Assembly: GCF_000001735.4 (NCBI RefSeq) | Contig: NC_003074.8 | Location: 15,011,261 to 15,075,260 of the forward strand | Direction: 5' to 3' | DNA: 64,000 nt | Source of the DNA: Arabidopsis thaliana | Taxonomy: Eukaryota > Streptophyta > Magnoliopsida > Brassicales > Brassicaceae | Shown: piece after piece, positions 10,626-22,494 of the stretch | Layout of the letters: each line of letters opens with the position of its first letter | How positions within the stretch are numbered: position 1 is the first letter of the stretch | The notes under the pieces: generated by a model | The model's database searches: none | Seen by the model: the letters and a program-made list of their open reading frames with translations, nothing else | Told to the model about the DNA's origin: nothing | Translations under genes and position numbers: made by a program

Positions 10626-12317
10626 TTGATTAACATTTTTGAAAATAGTAATTACTTTCTTTTGTTTTTAAAAAGAAAAATAACAAATATTAAATTTAAA
10701 CTTATAAAAAAGGAAGCTAAGTAATTATAATTATGTACTATTAAACCCTAACTTATAGGATTTTACACAACTAATTCAGAGCATCCACATCATAAATTTA
10801 CATTTTTACTAGTACTATAAACCTCCAAACTAATTTTACTAACACTTTAAACCTCCAAATTACGAGAAAAGAGGCAAAGATTCCGGTTTTATAGGTTGCA
10901 AGAGGTTGGTTGGGACAAGTTGTGTGGTATTGTAAAACAATTTATTTTGAATGGTTATTCAGTAATTTTGACGAATGCAACATCAAATGCTTATATTGAG
11001 GAAGTGTCGAGGGCTTATAAATCTAAGGAAGTATAGGTGATGATAGGAGTTGAGGAACATACATGCAAGACCATGGAAGGAAGTTGTCTTGGGAAATATG
11101 TTTAGGTTAATACAGTGAAAATTGTTTACGTGAAATTGTAAGTGGATGCAGCTATGGTTAGTGACGTAAGTTATTACATGGTTCTTTTAAAAAACTTTTG
11201 TTGAATATACTTTAGTTAGATGATATCTAACAAGACAAAATGTATGGAAACTTGTGTTGAAATTGTGGAATACGTTGTTCTTCTTGGAGTACCAATTTCA
11301 ATCAAGAACGAGAATCGGCAAGACGTAAAAAAAGGTGATAAATTTTAACTGATGAGAGTTCTCTTGCATTATGAACAATTAACGTCATAATCTAGGTAAC
11401 AAAGAGAAATGTTTTCCATGTAAAAATGAAGGAGAAAAAGATAAATGTGGATAGATTTGCGACAAGAAATAGAGATATAAAGAGAAAACCATTTTCTTGA
11501 TGAAGAAGAGGTCATATTGTGACACTATAAGATAAGCTTAAATAATTAGTTATGAGAAAAGGTGAGAAAACAGTTATGACATGAACTCCTTAAAGCAACA
11601 TTTGGTTCATATATTTAGGAGTTTCTGGTATTAATATCTTTAAGTTGAATGGTGGATATACATTCAAACATTTTTTTGTATGTGTATTTTATCTAAGCTT
11701 CTTCAATCTGTTTGGAAAAGAAAAATCTTTTAAAGTTTTAAATATGACAGGCATCAAACAAACATCCAAACATAATTGGAATAATCTGAAATTTAGTAGG
11801 AGACGTGGAACTAAGTTTTGATATAAAGACATCAAATTTTGAGTTCAAAATGTTAAATAAACAACACTGGTCTAGTTTGTTTAATTTATTTAGAAGCTTA
11901 TAGAACTATGTTGGGTTAAGGTTAGTATGTTTAAATTCATTCTTGTTTTCAACACATAATAACATATTTTTTATGAAGAAAAAGATGGAGAAGATGAGGA
12001 AGAAAATGATGAAGATGACGAGAAAGAGGAAGAAGAGGAGTTTAACAAAGAAGCGGATGGGGAAAGTAACGACGACATGACCATGAAAATTTGACAATAA
12101 AAATAATGAGAAGGAATATGAAGAATATACAAAGACATATGTTGGCAATGATTTGAATATGAGAAATGAGTTTTTTTTTTTAAATAGTAATCAAAAAAAT
12201 TTAAAGACCAACAGTTATAACTATATAAGATAATAGTTAATAACTATCATCATTAAAATATAATATTAGCCAAAATATATCAACTAACTCCACGTGTAGC
12301 GTGGGTTTAAAACCTAG
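10626..12317 (+). mobile_element. Segment ending in a second Helitron 3' terminus
   Basis: A Helitron-type 3' end lies at 12290-12317: hairpin CCACG-TGTAG-CGTGG at 12290-12304, then TTTAAAAC and CTAG at 12314-12317. No matching 5' TC end was found between 10626 and the hairpin. The element may therefore have lost its start, or it may begin at 9458 with the 10625 terminus internal to it. The interior is AT-rich and degenerate. It includes a purine-rich block at about 11973-12093 that would encode a run of Asp and Glu (such as EDEEENDEDDEKEEEEEF), perhaps a captured acidic coding fragment. Confidence 0.5.
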
Positions 12318-13343
12318 TCTATACTATATAAAAATTGAGGCTATTTGTTTATAAGAGTGTCCACATGAGATTTTAAACGACTAATTGAGAATAGCCACAT
12401 CATCGGTTTACTTATTAAAATTCCACAAAGTTTCTATATTTTAGATTTTTGTAAAATGGAAAAAAGCAAAATATAAAAATAAAAGAAATATTTTAAAATA
12501 TGGAAAATTTTCTCCAATAAATCCGTCCACCTCAATTAGCAGCCACCTCAATAATTAACATGTATGAAATTATTCTTATTTTCTATTTTTTTTTAGATTT
12601 TTGTAAAATAGAAAAAACCAAAATATGAAGTAAAGAATATTTAAAAATATGGATTTTTTCTAAATATTTTGTCACCAAATAATAAAAAAGTATTAAAATG
12701 AAATTAACTATTTTATTAAGTTTATAAACGAAAATAAATAATTGATTATCTATACTATTAATTGAGAATCACTTAAAAATAAATAATTTTATAAAGAGTA
12801 AAATATTATATAGAATGTCATTGATACTATTGGATTTAAAGAATAAACAAAAAAAATCATAAAAGGTTACATTAGACAATTACAAATTTGGATCCTGGGC
12901 TTTAGGTCGGATAAAGACGAGGTACGGTCCTGGACACGGATCCTAGAGTCGATTCATTTAGTTTATCATTAATTGTTTATTGTTCAGATATTAATGTTGT
13001 TTGCAGTTATTTCCTGAACCTCTTACATAAATATTTGCCCAAGATCTTAATTATCATTTAAAGATATTTCTACAACTAACTAATCTAATTACTTGCGATT
13101 ACTAAATAGTAAATAAGTATACAACTAAATAAATCAACCAACATTCCAATTATTTTAAGAAACCTGCTAAAGAAATCAGAAAATATGAGGAGCACCTCCA
13201 AATTTGCAGTAACCGTATTCAATAAATATAGATCTCTACGATACAAAATTCAGTAATTATATTTACAAAATATAACAAATCGAGCATATACCTTAAAAAT
13301 CTCTATTGGCAAATAAATTAGAAGATTTTGATTCCTTAAATCC

Positions 13344-14211
13344 TTTTTTTTTGGACAACAACTTGTTACATTCCATCAAGTAAAAACCCAAAGATCAAGA
13401 CAAAGACGAAGGGATTCAGAGATCCCAAAGTTTAGTTTACAACAAAGAAGGGCATTCCCCAATGCCAACATAAAAAGATAAAAGGATAAACAAGGGTAAT
13501 CGATAATACAATCTTGAGAGCTTTGAGCCACAAGCGGTGAGGCATGATGGTACATGTGAGGTCAAGAATTAGCGATAAATCGTCCAAGCGTGAAACACTG
13601 GAGGACCAAATAGCCATGGTCAATAGACAGTTTGACTTCAAAGAAGGCGTCAAAGTCTGGGATCTCGCCGGCACGAGGAGGACTACACCAGAAACGGCTT
13701 TGACAAGGTTTAGAGCTACGGAGATGATGCTCTGCTGAATGAGGTTGAAAGCTGTCATTGTCGTAGGGTTTGTGATGAGCATAGACAAGCCACAGTTGGT
13801 GGAGTTGGTACAGAGGACATGATAGTTAACGTTGTGAGAAAAACAGAGGTCAATGTAGAGATTCAAAGTCCTAGTAAACCGTAATAGAACAGGTGGGTCC
13901 TCTCTCACATGAAAACCACAAAGGTCATGGAGATTAAGGAATTCCACACAAAGTTTATAGTCGGTATACCTCCGGATGGGAAATTCAAACATGAGTTTCA
14001 AGTGTGTAATAAGATAGAAATCCTTGAGGTAGCGAAGACACACAACTAATGGGCAAAAGGGGCTGGATAAACATTGGTACTCACCACTACAAAGAGGTGG
14101 GAGCATAATGCCAATCTTTTTCCAGCAAATAAAACCATGATCTTTAAGTAAGGTTCTCACAAAACAAGAGATTAAGCACATAGAACCTTTTGCCGTAAAG
14201 GTAAAAAACAC
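13344..14211 (-). CDS. Uncharacterised 259-aa ORF, retroposon-like copy
   Basis: The minus strand carries a 259-codon frame (14211-13432), long for this AT-rich setting. It is rich in Leu, Cys, Phe and Ser. I recognise no domain. About 80 bases beyond its stop the minus strand runs into nine A residues (T run at 13344-13352), as expected of a polyadenylated retroposed transcript. The upstream minus-strand region (14212-14560) is less AT-rich than its surroundings and resembles a gene 5' region. No target-site duplication matching the poly-A side was found. It could be a Sadhu-type non-LTR retroposon, a captured processed transcript, or an ORF open by chance. The protein may not be real. Confidence 0.35.
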
Positions 14212-14589
14212 ATGATCAGAAACCTAGCTGACTCTAAAGGCAGAGAGTTCTTGTACAACCAAAGCAACGAAGTCACATAACGTTCCAAAAGAAATCCCCA
14301 ATCAATTGGTTTTAGTGAGCTACGTTTAAAACAAAGGTTCGACAAAGGAGAGATTAAAACAGACCTGGCCTTTAGTGGGTAATGGTTTGGGCCACCATCA
14401 AACGGAATGGGCTTTATGGGTCTTCACGGGCCAGATTGGGAGAGGCCCATCAGTTGAAACCCTAGGTTCCTTCTGATTGACACATATCGACTTGGAGAGC
14501 GGCGGCCGTCAGTGGGCTTCAAATGAGAGAGAATTAAAGGAGCATAGATCTCCGGTGAGGAAAATAAAGATATTTAGTTGGGTCTATAT

Positions 14590-14690
14590 CTGGTGATATA
14601 TCTCGTATTCGTTAGGGAGTTATAGTACCCGTCTTTATATCGTTTTTGTTGGCGTTTAAATTTGAATAAAGATTTCAATGACAAAAAAAG
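14590..14690 (+). mobile_element. 101-bp 5'-truncated LINE-type insertion with 14-bp TSD
   Basis: The segment ends with the polyadenylation signal AATAAA and a short A-run (ACAAAAAAAG, 14681-14690). It is bracketed by AGTTGGGTCTATAT at 14576-14589 and 14691-14704. A direct repeat of this length around a poly-A end is the signature of target-primed reverse transcription by a LINE. One caution: a related GAGTTGAGTCTATATATT recurs at about 14752, so part of the repeat may pre-exist locally. Confidence 0.6.
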
Positions 14691-15288
14691 AGTTGGGTCT
14701 ATATATTCCAAACAATCGAACGAATAAATCGATCGATTCCAAGAGTCTTATGAGTTGAGTCTATATATTTGGCCTAAACACAAATAATTTCTGATTCAGT
14801 TATGGTCCACTATATTAAAATTTGGGTCTAGCATTTTTAATAATTACCATTGGATAAAGTTATAACTTATAAACAAAAATTTAGGATTTACAAATAAATT
14901 ATTTTACATTTTATTCCATAAAAATCATAGTCAATATTATAACTAAAACACACCAATTCTGCAACTGTACAAATTATTTATATATTATTTACCAGAACCA
15001 ACAAAACTATCCAATCATTCTACAATAATAATTTATTAATTTTTAACTTGTATTCCTATTCAAAATGTATAACTAATCAAACAGAAATAGCAAATTTGTG
15101 TACCAAATTTTTTGAAACATATAATATAATTTTGTAATAAATTTCTAATATTATGGTTATATTCTATTACTAATTCCCATAAACAATAATTTCTTAAATA
15201 CTACTTAAAAACAAAATGATTATACTTTTTTAAAAACATATTTCGTAAAATATAAAATCCCGCACGTATGTGCCGGGTCAAAATCTAG

Positions 15289-15468
15289 TTAATATATAAA
15301 AATAAAATACTAAATTTATTAGTACTTTATCTTTAATTACAATAACCATTTAATCACAATAACTATCTCAATATATAATATATATTTTTAACTGAAGAAA
15401 TATCCTACAAAGGAATACCTCTTCTTCTTACGTGTTATTTACAATTTGTATATGGTTTTAATCTAATA
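15289..15468. other. AT-rich spacer between two Helitron 3' ends
   Basis: I see no gene or repeat here. The interval separates the plus-strand terminus at 15288 from the minus-strand terminus at 15469, which face each other. Confidence 0.5.
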
Positions 15469-15655
15469 CTAGATTTTAACCCACGGTACATCGCATGACT
15501 ATTTTGTTCTTTCAAAGATAAAAATTTGATTTGTTTAGTCGATTAAAAATATATATGATTTAATGTTTTGTATTTTATGAATGTACAACTCTTATATCTG
15601 TATATTATTTAGTATACAATTACTATGTTTGAGTTTTACTGTTTTTAAAATCTAC
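15469..15655 (-). mobile_element. Helitron 3' end on the minus strand
   Basis: Read on the minus strand, this is the same 3' family as the Helitron at 9458-10625: GTATACAATTACTATG, the GTACAACTCTTATATC block, a GACTAAACAAATC block, GAACAAAATAGTC, a decayed hairpin, then TTAAAATCTAG ending at 15469. Similarity to that element stops near 15655. The 5' end of this copy was not found, so its right limit is unknown. It may extend over the RPA-like gene. Confidence 0.65.
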
Positions 15656-16234
15656 TTAGCATTTTTGAAGTACAAAATAAGGATTTTTTCGGGTCGGTTT
15701 TTTTTGGGTTTTACCCGGTTTTTTCGGCCCATCTAATGAATTTACTCTCTTTTTGGCCCAAATACTGCCTTCCGCTACTTTCAATTTTTCCCGCTCCTGC
15801 AAACAAACAATGCAAGAATCTCAGCTTAATCATTCTTCTAATCAATGTGAATCATTAATATCATCAATTACGTGATTTCGTCAAAGAATATATAGTAAAT
15901 CAGTCTTAATCACAGTAAGAATATATAGTAAATCAAGTTGTTAATATTATAACCTCCCAAAAACAGATACACCAGTATGCGCAATGTATTCACTATCATT
16001 GAAACTCGCTAAATTAAATTACTGAAATCAATGTTGTTACCAAGACAATCTAAAACGTATCTATTTAGTACAACATAAATGTCAATATCTACACATCATC
16101 TTCAATCATCTTTAACACGAAGATCTTTTTCAAGCCGGATTTCCAATTTCATATACTAGCAAAGACTATTATCAGTTTGATCCTCCAGATTTCGCCTACT
16201 CAATCTTTTAAAACCCTTACCAATCTCACACCAC

Positions 16235-16242
16235 TATAAATA
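16235..16242 (+). promoter_or_regulatory. TATA box of the RPA-like gene
   Basis: TATAAATA lies about 90 bases upstream of the ATG at 16329, in a sensible position for a plant core promoter. Confidence 0.5.
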
Positions 16243-16328
16243 TAGCATGTATCTCATCTATTTCTACACATTCCATTCTACCAAATATCACAAAATCTAG
16301 AAAAGAAGAAACTTGCTTACCAACTGAA

Positions 16329-17847
16329 ATGGCTGCCTCTTTCGCATTTCTAAGAGATATTCGGCCTTACAAGACTTCATGGCGCATCCAAGTCAAGGTG
16401 TTTCACTCGTGGCGTCAATACACTAGCATGACTGGTGAAACCCTCGAGTTAGTCTTGGTAGATGCACATGTAAGTTTACAAAACATATTGTATTGACATG
16501 TGATTTTCGAATGCCATTCTAATTATATGGTTTCTGTTGTTAATAGGGAGTCAAGATTCATGCATCAGTTAAGAAGGACTTGGTGAGCAATTTTGTGAAC
16601 AACTTGCTTTTGAATGAGTGGAGGTTTATAGAAACCTTTGCTCTTAACCATGCATCAGGTCAATTCCGACCTACTGGTCATCTATACAAGATGACTTTTG
16701 TCACTGGGACACAGGTCATACGGTGTGATTCTGTTAGTGACTCTAGCTACCTTTCATTAGCTACTTTCGCTAATATCTAGGCTGGTGACTCAAATCCGGC
16801 TATTTTAGTTGGTAAGCCTATGACCAGTAGTTAAATTTCATCCCTGTAAAATTCTTCTTTTCTATATTGTTTCATTGACTGTCAGTGTATTCTACTAGAT
16901 GTTATGGGTCAAGTGGTTGATATTGGTGAGCTTGAGACTCTCGAGGCTAAAAACAAACCTACCATAAAGCTTGACTTTGAATTAAGGGACGACACGTAAG
17001 TCTATGTACCTATGTTTTTTATCCTCAAGAATGCAACTATTGTTTCAATCTCTCTAATATATTGTTTGGTTTAGTGATGAGCGAATGTCATGTACTTTGT
17101 GGGGAGCATTTGCTCAGAGTGTTTTTAGTGCATGCGAATTTGCTGATGGTCAAATGGTTATCTGTGTTCTGAGATTTGCAAAGATTAAGTCTTACAAAGG
17201 TACATGTCTGTTCTGAACTTTCTTGACATTACTCATTGATTCTAACAGTTATTACCATAATTAAATGTTCTACTTTTTGTGTTTGTAGGAGTTAGGAGTT
17301 TTTCTAACTCTTTTTATGCATCTCAAGTCCACATCAACCCGGATTTCCCTGAAGTTCAAGCTTTTGTTTCTCGGTCTATTTTTTTTGTTTATTTGTTTAT
17401 TTGATAATGGTCTTTAACTCACTTTCCGTTTATATGTTATTTAACAGTTTACATGTTGATGGTCTTTCTCTCACTTTCCGTGAGTGTTCCAAAGTTTCAC
17501 ATGGTTACTGTGAAACAGGATGATGACTGTAAGCAATATGAGAGGAAGTCAATCCGTGATTTTCTTCATTCTATGGAGGTTTGAGTTCTTAATTTACATG
17601 TACTATAAATCATAATACCCTTTATTGATTTATATAAATTTATAATTTCATATTGGAAAGGTTAGGGTTGTCTGCACCATCTATGCTCTTGACACAGATT
17701 GGTCATGGTATTACTTTAGTTGTCGTAATTGCAACAAGAAAGTGACTCACATTCATGCTGGTGTTAACACAACTTCATTGAAGTCATCAAAACCAAGGTT
17801 TTGGTGTGATGTCTGCAAGAATGGAGTCACTAATGTGCAAGCCAAGT
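16329..17847 (+). pseudogene. RPA70-like OB-fold protein (DUF223/Helitron RPA type), decayed
   Basis: Exons 16329-16469, 16547-16811, 16899-16995, 17075-17199 and one from 17289 can be spliced at GT-AG sites. A final block at 17661-17847 completes the coding material. The protein begins with an RPA1-type N-terminal OB fold (FLRDIRPYKTSWRIQVKVFHSW), continues with a second OB fold (exons 3-5), and ends with a zinc ribbon (CRNC...CDVC, about 17724-17820). RPA70 binds single-stranded DNA; this plant family is expanded and several members travel with Helitrons. An in-frame TAG at 16778-16780 breaks the first half. The exon around 17360-17580 is scrambled, with a short local duplication. The gene runs into a Helitron-type 5' end at 17951. 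Confidence 0.8.
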
Positions 17848-17950
17848 AAGTATACCTCACAGTTTATGTCCATTACTAACTCAACTAGAATGCACACATT
17901 AATTGACCCGCAAATAAACATATATAGTACATGCTTGATGTGAAAAATAG

Positions 17951-18060
17951 TCTATACTATAGAAAATTTGAGGTTATTTGCTTCTAAAGGCGTCCACATA
18001 GGATTTAAAACAACGAATTGTGCTTGGACATGTCATTAATTAGCATTTTTGGCCACTATG
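17951..18060 (+). mobile_element. Helitron-type 5' terminus
   Basis: TCTATACTATAGAAAATTTG at 17951, then AAGGCGTCCACATAGGATTT, matches the starts at 9458 and 12318. It follows the last exon of the RPA-like gene. The base before it is G rather than the usual A. No convincing partner 3' end was found downstream, so this may be a truncated element, or one later split by the repeats and retrotransposons that follow. Confidence 0.6.
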
Positions 18061-18486
18061 TTAAGTTACATTTTTAAATTTTAACAAATTTCTATATTAA
18101 AATATTTATGAAAAGGAAAAAAAAGATATGGAAATAAGAAAATGTACAATTCAATTACCACAATATAGAAATATTATTGTCATTATTAGTCTCATTATGT
18201 TAGCTTCCAAATAAATTAAGAAAAAATCTTAATTCTAAATTAATATAGATAATTAGAATTCAAATAAATGAAGAAATTTTCTACAAATTAAGAAAAAGAT
18301 AGTGATAAACAACCAAGCCAAAGTTTTTTGAAAGTCTAAGAAAGTTAAAGTTTAAACGAAAAGGAAAAGCTTAATGACGTAAATGAAAACCTCTTCTTAA
18401 CAAATAAAGAAACTAATAAAGTCTTAAATAATAAAGCAGTGGTGTCTATATAAATAAACATCTATAGACCATTTATAGTCGATTAA

Positions 18487-19501
18487 AGATTTTATTTTTG
18501 AAAGTTCAAACAAATAATTTATTTACTTAACTAACGTACCTTTCGACGAGCTTGAAAAATGCTTTTACTAATAAGAAAAGGAAGGAATTTTCAAAGAAAA
18601 TATATGAAGTATGTGAAAAGTTTGGAATGTAGGACATATACTACTGAAACAAAATCATAAGAGGATGGAAATAAACACAGTAGGAAAGAAGTATGTGAAT
18701 TTTTTTCACTAGTAGTCTAAGTGAAGAGGGATTAAGGTGTGTTTGGTCCATGAAGCGTTAAAGTTTGGAAGGACATGGTTTGATGATGGTGTTCATAATC
18801 GTATCAATTTGAATAAAGTTCCAGAATATATAAGTTGAGGTGTTTCAGTCTGTGAAGCGTGAGGTGAAGACGATTTAAACAACAACATCAAAAGAGAGAA
18901 AGTGATAGAGTTAAGAACCAATTTAGAAGCTAAAACCTTTTATTATAAAAATATAAAACAAAACAGAGCAAAACAAGATTTTATTCTTAAAAGTTCAAAC
19001 GAAGAGTTTATTGACTTGACTCAGCTACCTCTCGACGAGCTTGAAAAAGGTTTTTACTAACAAGGAAATAAAGGGATATTCAAAGAAGAAAATATGGAGC
19101 ATGTGAAAAGTTTGGAAGGTAGGATAAATACAGCTTAGACAAAATCATAAAAAGATGGAAAGAGATACCTTAGGAAAAAAGTATGTGAAAGATTATTTCA
19201 CAAGAAGGTGAAGTAAAGAGGGATTAAGGTATGTTTGATCTGTGAAGCGTTAAAGAAACAAGCATATGGTTTGATGGTGGTGTTCTTAATCGTATCAATT
19301 TGAATCAAGTTCCCAAAGATATAAGTTGATGTCTTTAAGTTTGGAAAGCGTGAAGGTGAAAAGGATCAAAACCGCATAAAAAAAGAGAAGTGATAGAGTC
19401 AAGAACCAATTTAGAAGGTAAAACATTTTCTTACAATAATAGAACATAAAGTAGAGCAAAAAAGTTTTTTTCTTAAAGATTCAAACGAAAAGTTTATTGA
19501 C
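18487..19501 (+). repeat. ~488-bp tandem repeat, copies 1, 2 and start of 3
   Basis: Copies start at about 18487, 18977 and 19464, each with a TTTT...GTTCAAAC or ATTCAAAC block. They continue through CTCGACGAGCTTGAAAAA, an AAATCATAA segment, GATTAAGGT, GTTTGATGATGGTGTTC/GTTTGATGGTGGTGTTC, and AAGAACCAATTTAGAAG. The third copy is cut after 37 bases by the Gypsy element at 19502 and resumes at 36881. There is no open frame. It may be non-coding sequence of a MULE or Helitron. Confidence 0.85.
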
Positions 19502-20347
19502 TGTTGGGGTCGGATTTGGTCTCGTAGGAACCGAGCCAACTAAACAAACTCCGAGAACGCCTCAGAAACATCTGTCGGGTATATTTGGCTCGGGAGTCGT
19601 TCCAAGACGCGTACTCCGGGCCGATGACAAGTACCTCGGAAATCGCATCAAGGAATCATCCCGAGCTAGATTAGAAAACACCTCGGAGACCCTGCGGGTA
19701 ATCTTCCGACCCGAATTTAGCAGCGCCTCGGGTACTTCACGATACCACCCCGAGGCGAATCTCGTAAACGCTTCGGGTAAACGGTCTAACTCGCACAAAA
19801 CGAGCCGTTTGACTACAAACCGACAAGAGGTACCCGGCTCGGAAGAAAATTCACTCAAGCCAAAACATCTCAATCCTAAAGGAAAGATATAGACCCGACG
19901 CATGGTCAAGATACCATATCTGAAAGACCTGGAAATGATATTTGGAAATCATTTCAGGATATTAACAACAAAGAGAAAATCTCGAGAAAATCTTCAGAAG
20001 ATAAAGATTTATCATTGCCGCCTCAAAGATAACAACAAATCTCCCAAGAATATCGCGAGGGGCGGCTCAAAGCCTTATATAAAGCACCTCAAGGGATGAG
20101 AGAAGGGGCACGCACAAAAACGCTCTCAACTTCAGGCTATAAAAAACGCTCTGACTTTGAAGGCAAAAACACTTATTTTCATATTCTAGAACACTTGTAC
20201 GATCAAATCATTACTTTCTTATTAATACAATCAAGAACACCGTCCGCGGTAATTGAGAATTCTGTTGTTCTTTGAGAATCTCACAAAGATTCGTTCTTTG
20301 AAGAAACCCTTAAAACAATTTCTATTGTGCGAGTTTTGACTCTCACA
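19502..20347 (+). repeat. 5' LTR of Tat element
   Basis: It starts TGTTGGGG and ends CTCTCACA. TATATAAA at 20076-20083 is the likely promoter. The left flank ends in TTGAC, the target-site duplication. Confidence 0.92.
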
Positions 20348-20370
20348 ATTTAGCGCTAGAAGGAGGGGAC
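20348..20370 (+). promoter_or_regulatory. Primer-binding site of Tat element
   Basis: TTTAGCGCTAGAAGGAGGGG begins two bases after the LTR end at 20347, where a tRNA primes minus-strand synthesis. The tRNA species was not assigned. Confidence 0.6.
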
Positions 20371-20419
20371 TTGAGATTTCTCTTACTCCCGGAACACAGA
20401 ACCAACCACCCAATTCACA

Positions 20420-21406
20420 ATGGTCAACAATCAAATCCCCGGTAACACAGTTGATGCAGAGGGAAACCCAATCCCTCCAATCCAGACAGACGTTCCTGAA
20501 GCCGCTGCTCCCGTGACCCTAGCAGAACTAAGAAGTATGATGGCTCAACTTCTGCAGAAGGTGAACGATCAAGAACAGGCAAATCGATCCTTGGCACAAC
20601 AACTCGAAGTAGCTACCTCCCAAGGACGGATCAGGACTACTCGTTTCGGCGCGAGGCAACTTCAGGATCGACGAGCAGCAACAGATCTCAACCCAACACG
20701 GCTCGTGTTCCACACGCCTGGCAATACTACAAGGCCCGTCAGCAGAACCGCACCGGAAATCGGAAGAGATCGAACCGAGCCAGCGATCTTGGGAAATCGG
20801 GAAACGAATCGAACAGAAAGAAACGAACCGCAGCTCCCTCCTCCCCGAGCAGAAGTTGCCGAGGCCGATCAGATCGGGGTCTCGGACGATGAAGATTCGG
20901 AAGAGAACATTAGGTGGGCTGAGGAATACGCCAGAGAACAGGAAATAAGGGCCATCAAGCTCTCCCTAGCCAAGGCAGAGAACGAGATAAAGCTCTTAAG
21001 ATCCCAAATGCATAACGCAGTCTCCTCGGCCCCGAACATCGACCGCATTCTGGAAGAGTCCCACAACACACCGTTCACACACAAGATCTCCAACGCGATA
21101 ATCTCAGATCCAGGAAAACTAAGAATCGAGTACTTGAACGGATCTTCCGACCCGAAAGGACACTTGAAGTCATTCATCATCTCCGTGGCCCGAGCCAAAT
21201 TCAGACCAGAAGAAAGAGACGCCGGTCTCTGTCACCTGTTCGTCGAGCACTTGAAAGGGCCAGCTCTGTATTGGTCCTCGAGACTCGAAGGAAATTCTGT
21301 GGACAGTTTTCAGGAGCTATCAACACTCTTCCTGAAGCAATATTCGGTGCTAATCGATCCGGGCACATCAGACGCCGACATTATGGTCACTATCTCAGCA
21401 GCCTAA
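20420..21406 (+). pseudogene. Gag, N-terminal and capsid part (Tat element)
   Basis: The frame starts ATG at 20420 and runs 328 codons. An early coiled-coil-like stretch (LAELRSMMAQLLQKVNDQEQ) and a charged middle part precede the retrotransposon Gag capsid motif (about residues 235-320, including LKGPALYWSSRLEGNS). Near 21382 an extra base shifts the frame; the neighbouring frame continues with WSLSQQPNEPLRDFL. Just beyond, at about 21428, the capsid C-terminus is missing, because the sequence jumps to the linker before the zinc knuckle. Gag assembles the particle that packages element RNA. This copy cannot make a normal capsid. Confidence 0.85.
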
Positions 21407-21429
21407 TGAGCCACTTCGAGACTTCCTCC

Positions 21430-22494
21430 GGAGCCCATAATTACCAAGCTGATACACCTCGAGGCGAAGCCGCCCGAGGCCGAGGACGAGGCCGCGGTCG
21501 AGAATCCTACACTTGGACAAAGGATCAACCCGCAGGAAACGAGCACGAATATTGCGAGTTGCATAAGAGTTACGGCCATCATACTTCCAGATGTCGTAGC
21601 CTCGGAGCAAAGTTGGCTGCAAAATTCCTAGCTGGAGAAATCGGTGGAGGTTTGACCATCGAAGACTTAGAAGCAGAAAAGGGTAAAACCGAGCAGGTCA
21701 ACCCTGTGGCCAATCCCGAGCAGGCAGCCCCCGCGGCAAACCTCGAAGGACCCACAAGAGGCAGAGGTAATCGCGAAGCAGACGACGATGAGCCAAAAGC
21801 TGCTCGGGGAAGGATCTTCACAAATTTAGGGGATTCGGCTTTCTGTCAAGACACGGCGGCATCAATAAAGGCTTATCAAAGGAAGGCTGACGCGAATCAT
21901 AACTGGGCGCGGCCATTTAACGAGCCAAATGACGAAGTAACTTTTCACGAAAGCGATACCAACGGTTTAGACCGTCTGCACAACGATCCTTTAGTCATTA
22001 CACTGACCATCGGTGATTTCAACGTCGAACGAGTCCTAGTCGACACGGGAAGCACACTAGACATCATTTTTCTTACAACTCTGCGAGAAATGAAGATCGA
22101 CATGACGCAAATCTTACCAACTCCACGACCTGTGCTCGGATTCTCTGGGGAAATCACTATGACTCTCGGGACCATCAAATTACCAGTCCGAGCCAAAGGG
22201 GTAACAAAAATCGTCGATTTCTCTGTTACCGACCAGCCGACCGTGTACAACGCGATTATCAGCACACCATGGTTAAATCAATTCCGAGCTGTCGCCTCGA
22301 CGTATCATCTCTGCCCGAAATTTCCCACAAGCGACGGCGTGAAAACCATCTGGGGAAATCAGAAAAATGCTCAAATCTGCTTCATGGCAGCACACAAGCT
22401 CAGGAACCCCGTCACTGAATCGACAGCCGACGCGAATCATAAGAAGGCCAAGCTTGGCCGAGCTGAAGAGAAGTCAATTTCTGAGCAGTTATAG
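21430..22494 (+). pseudogene. Gag zinc knuckle and aspartic protease (Tat element)
   Basis: The frame ending at 22494 holds an Arg-Gly-rich linker, a CCHC-type knuckle (CELHKSYGHHTSRC, about 21556-21597) and the retropepsin. The protease active site LVDTGSTLDIIF (about 22034-22069) is intact, and a later GFSG/IISTPWL region is also present. Retropepsin cleaves Gag and Pol. The upstream part is joined to gag across a deletion. The frame ends in TAG at 22492-22494, after which the same frame continues into RT, so the stop is a mutation within a single Gag-Pol reading frame. Confidence 0.85.

Larger units (their letters stand above)
12318..15288 (+). mobile_element. Helitron (about 2.97 kb) carrying retroposed sequences
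   Basis: The start TCTATACTATATAAAA at 12318 abuts the previous Helitron's CTAG with no host base between. The end is a hairpin (CCCGCAC GTAT GTGCCGGG, about 15259-15277) followed by CTAG at 15285-15288 and T. Inside are a minus-strand ORF (13432-14211) with a poly-T run on one side, and a short LINE-like insertion (14590-14690). No Rep/helicase is encoded. The pairing of these two ends is inferred from distance and orientation. Confidence 0.65.
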
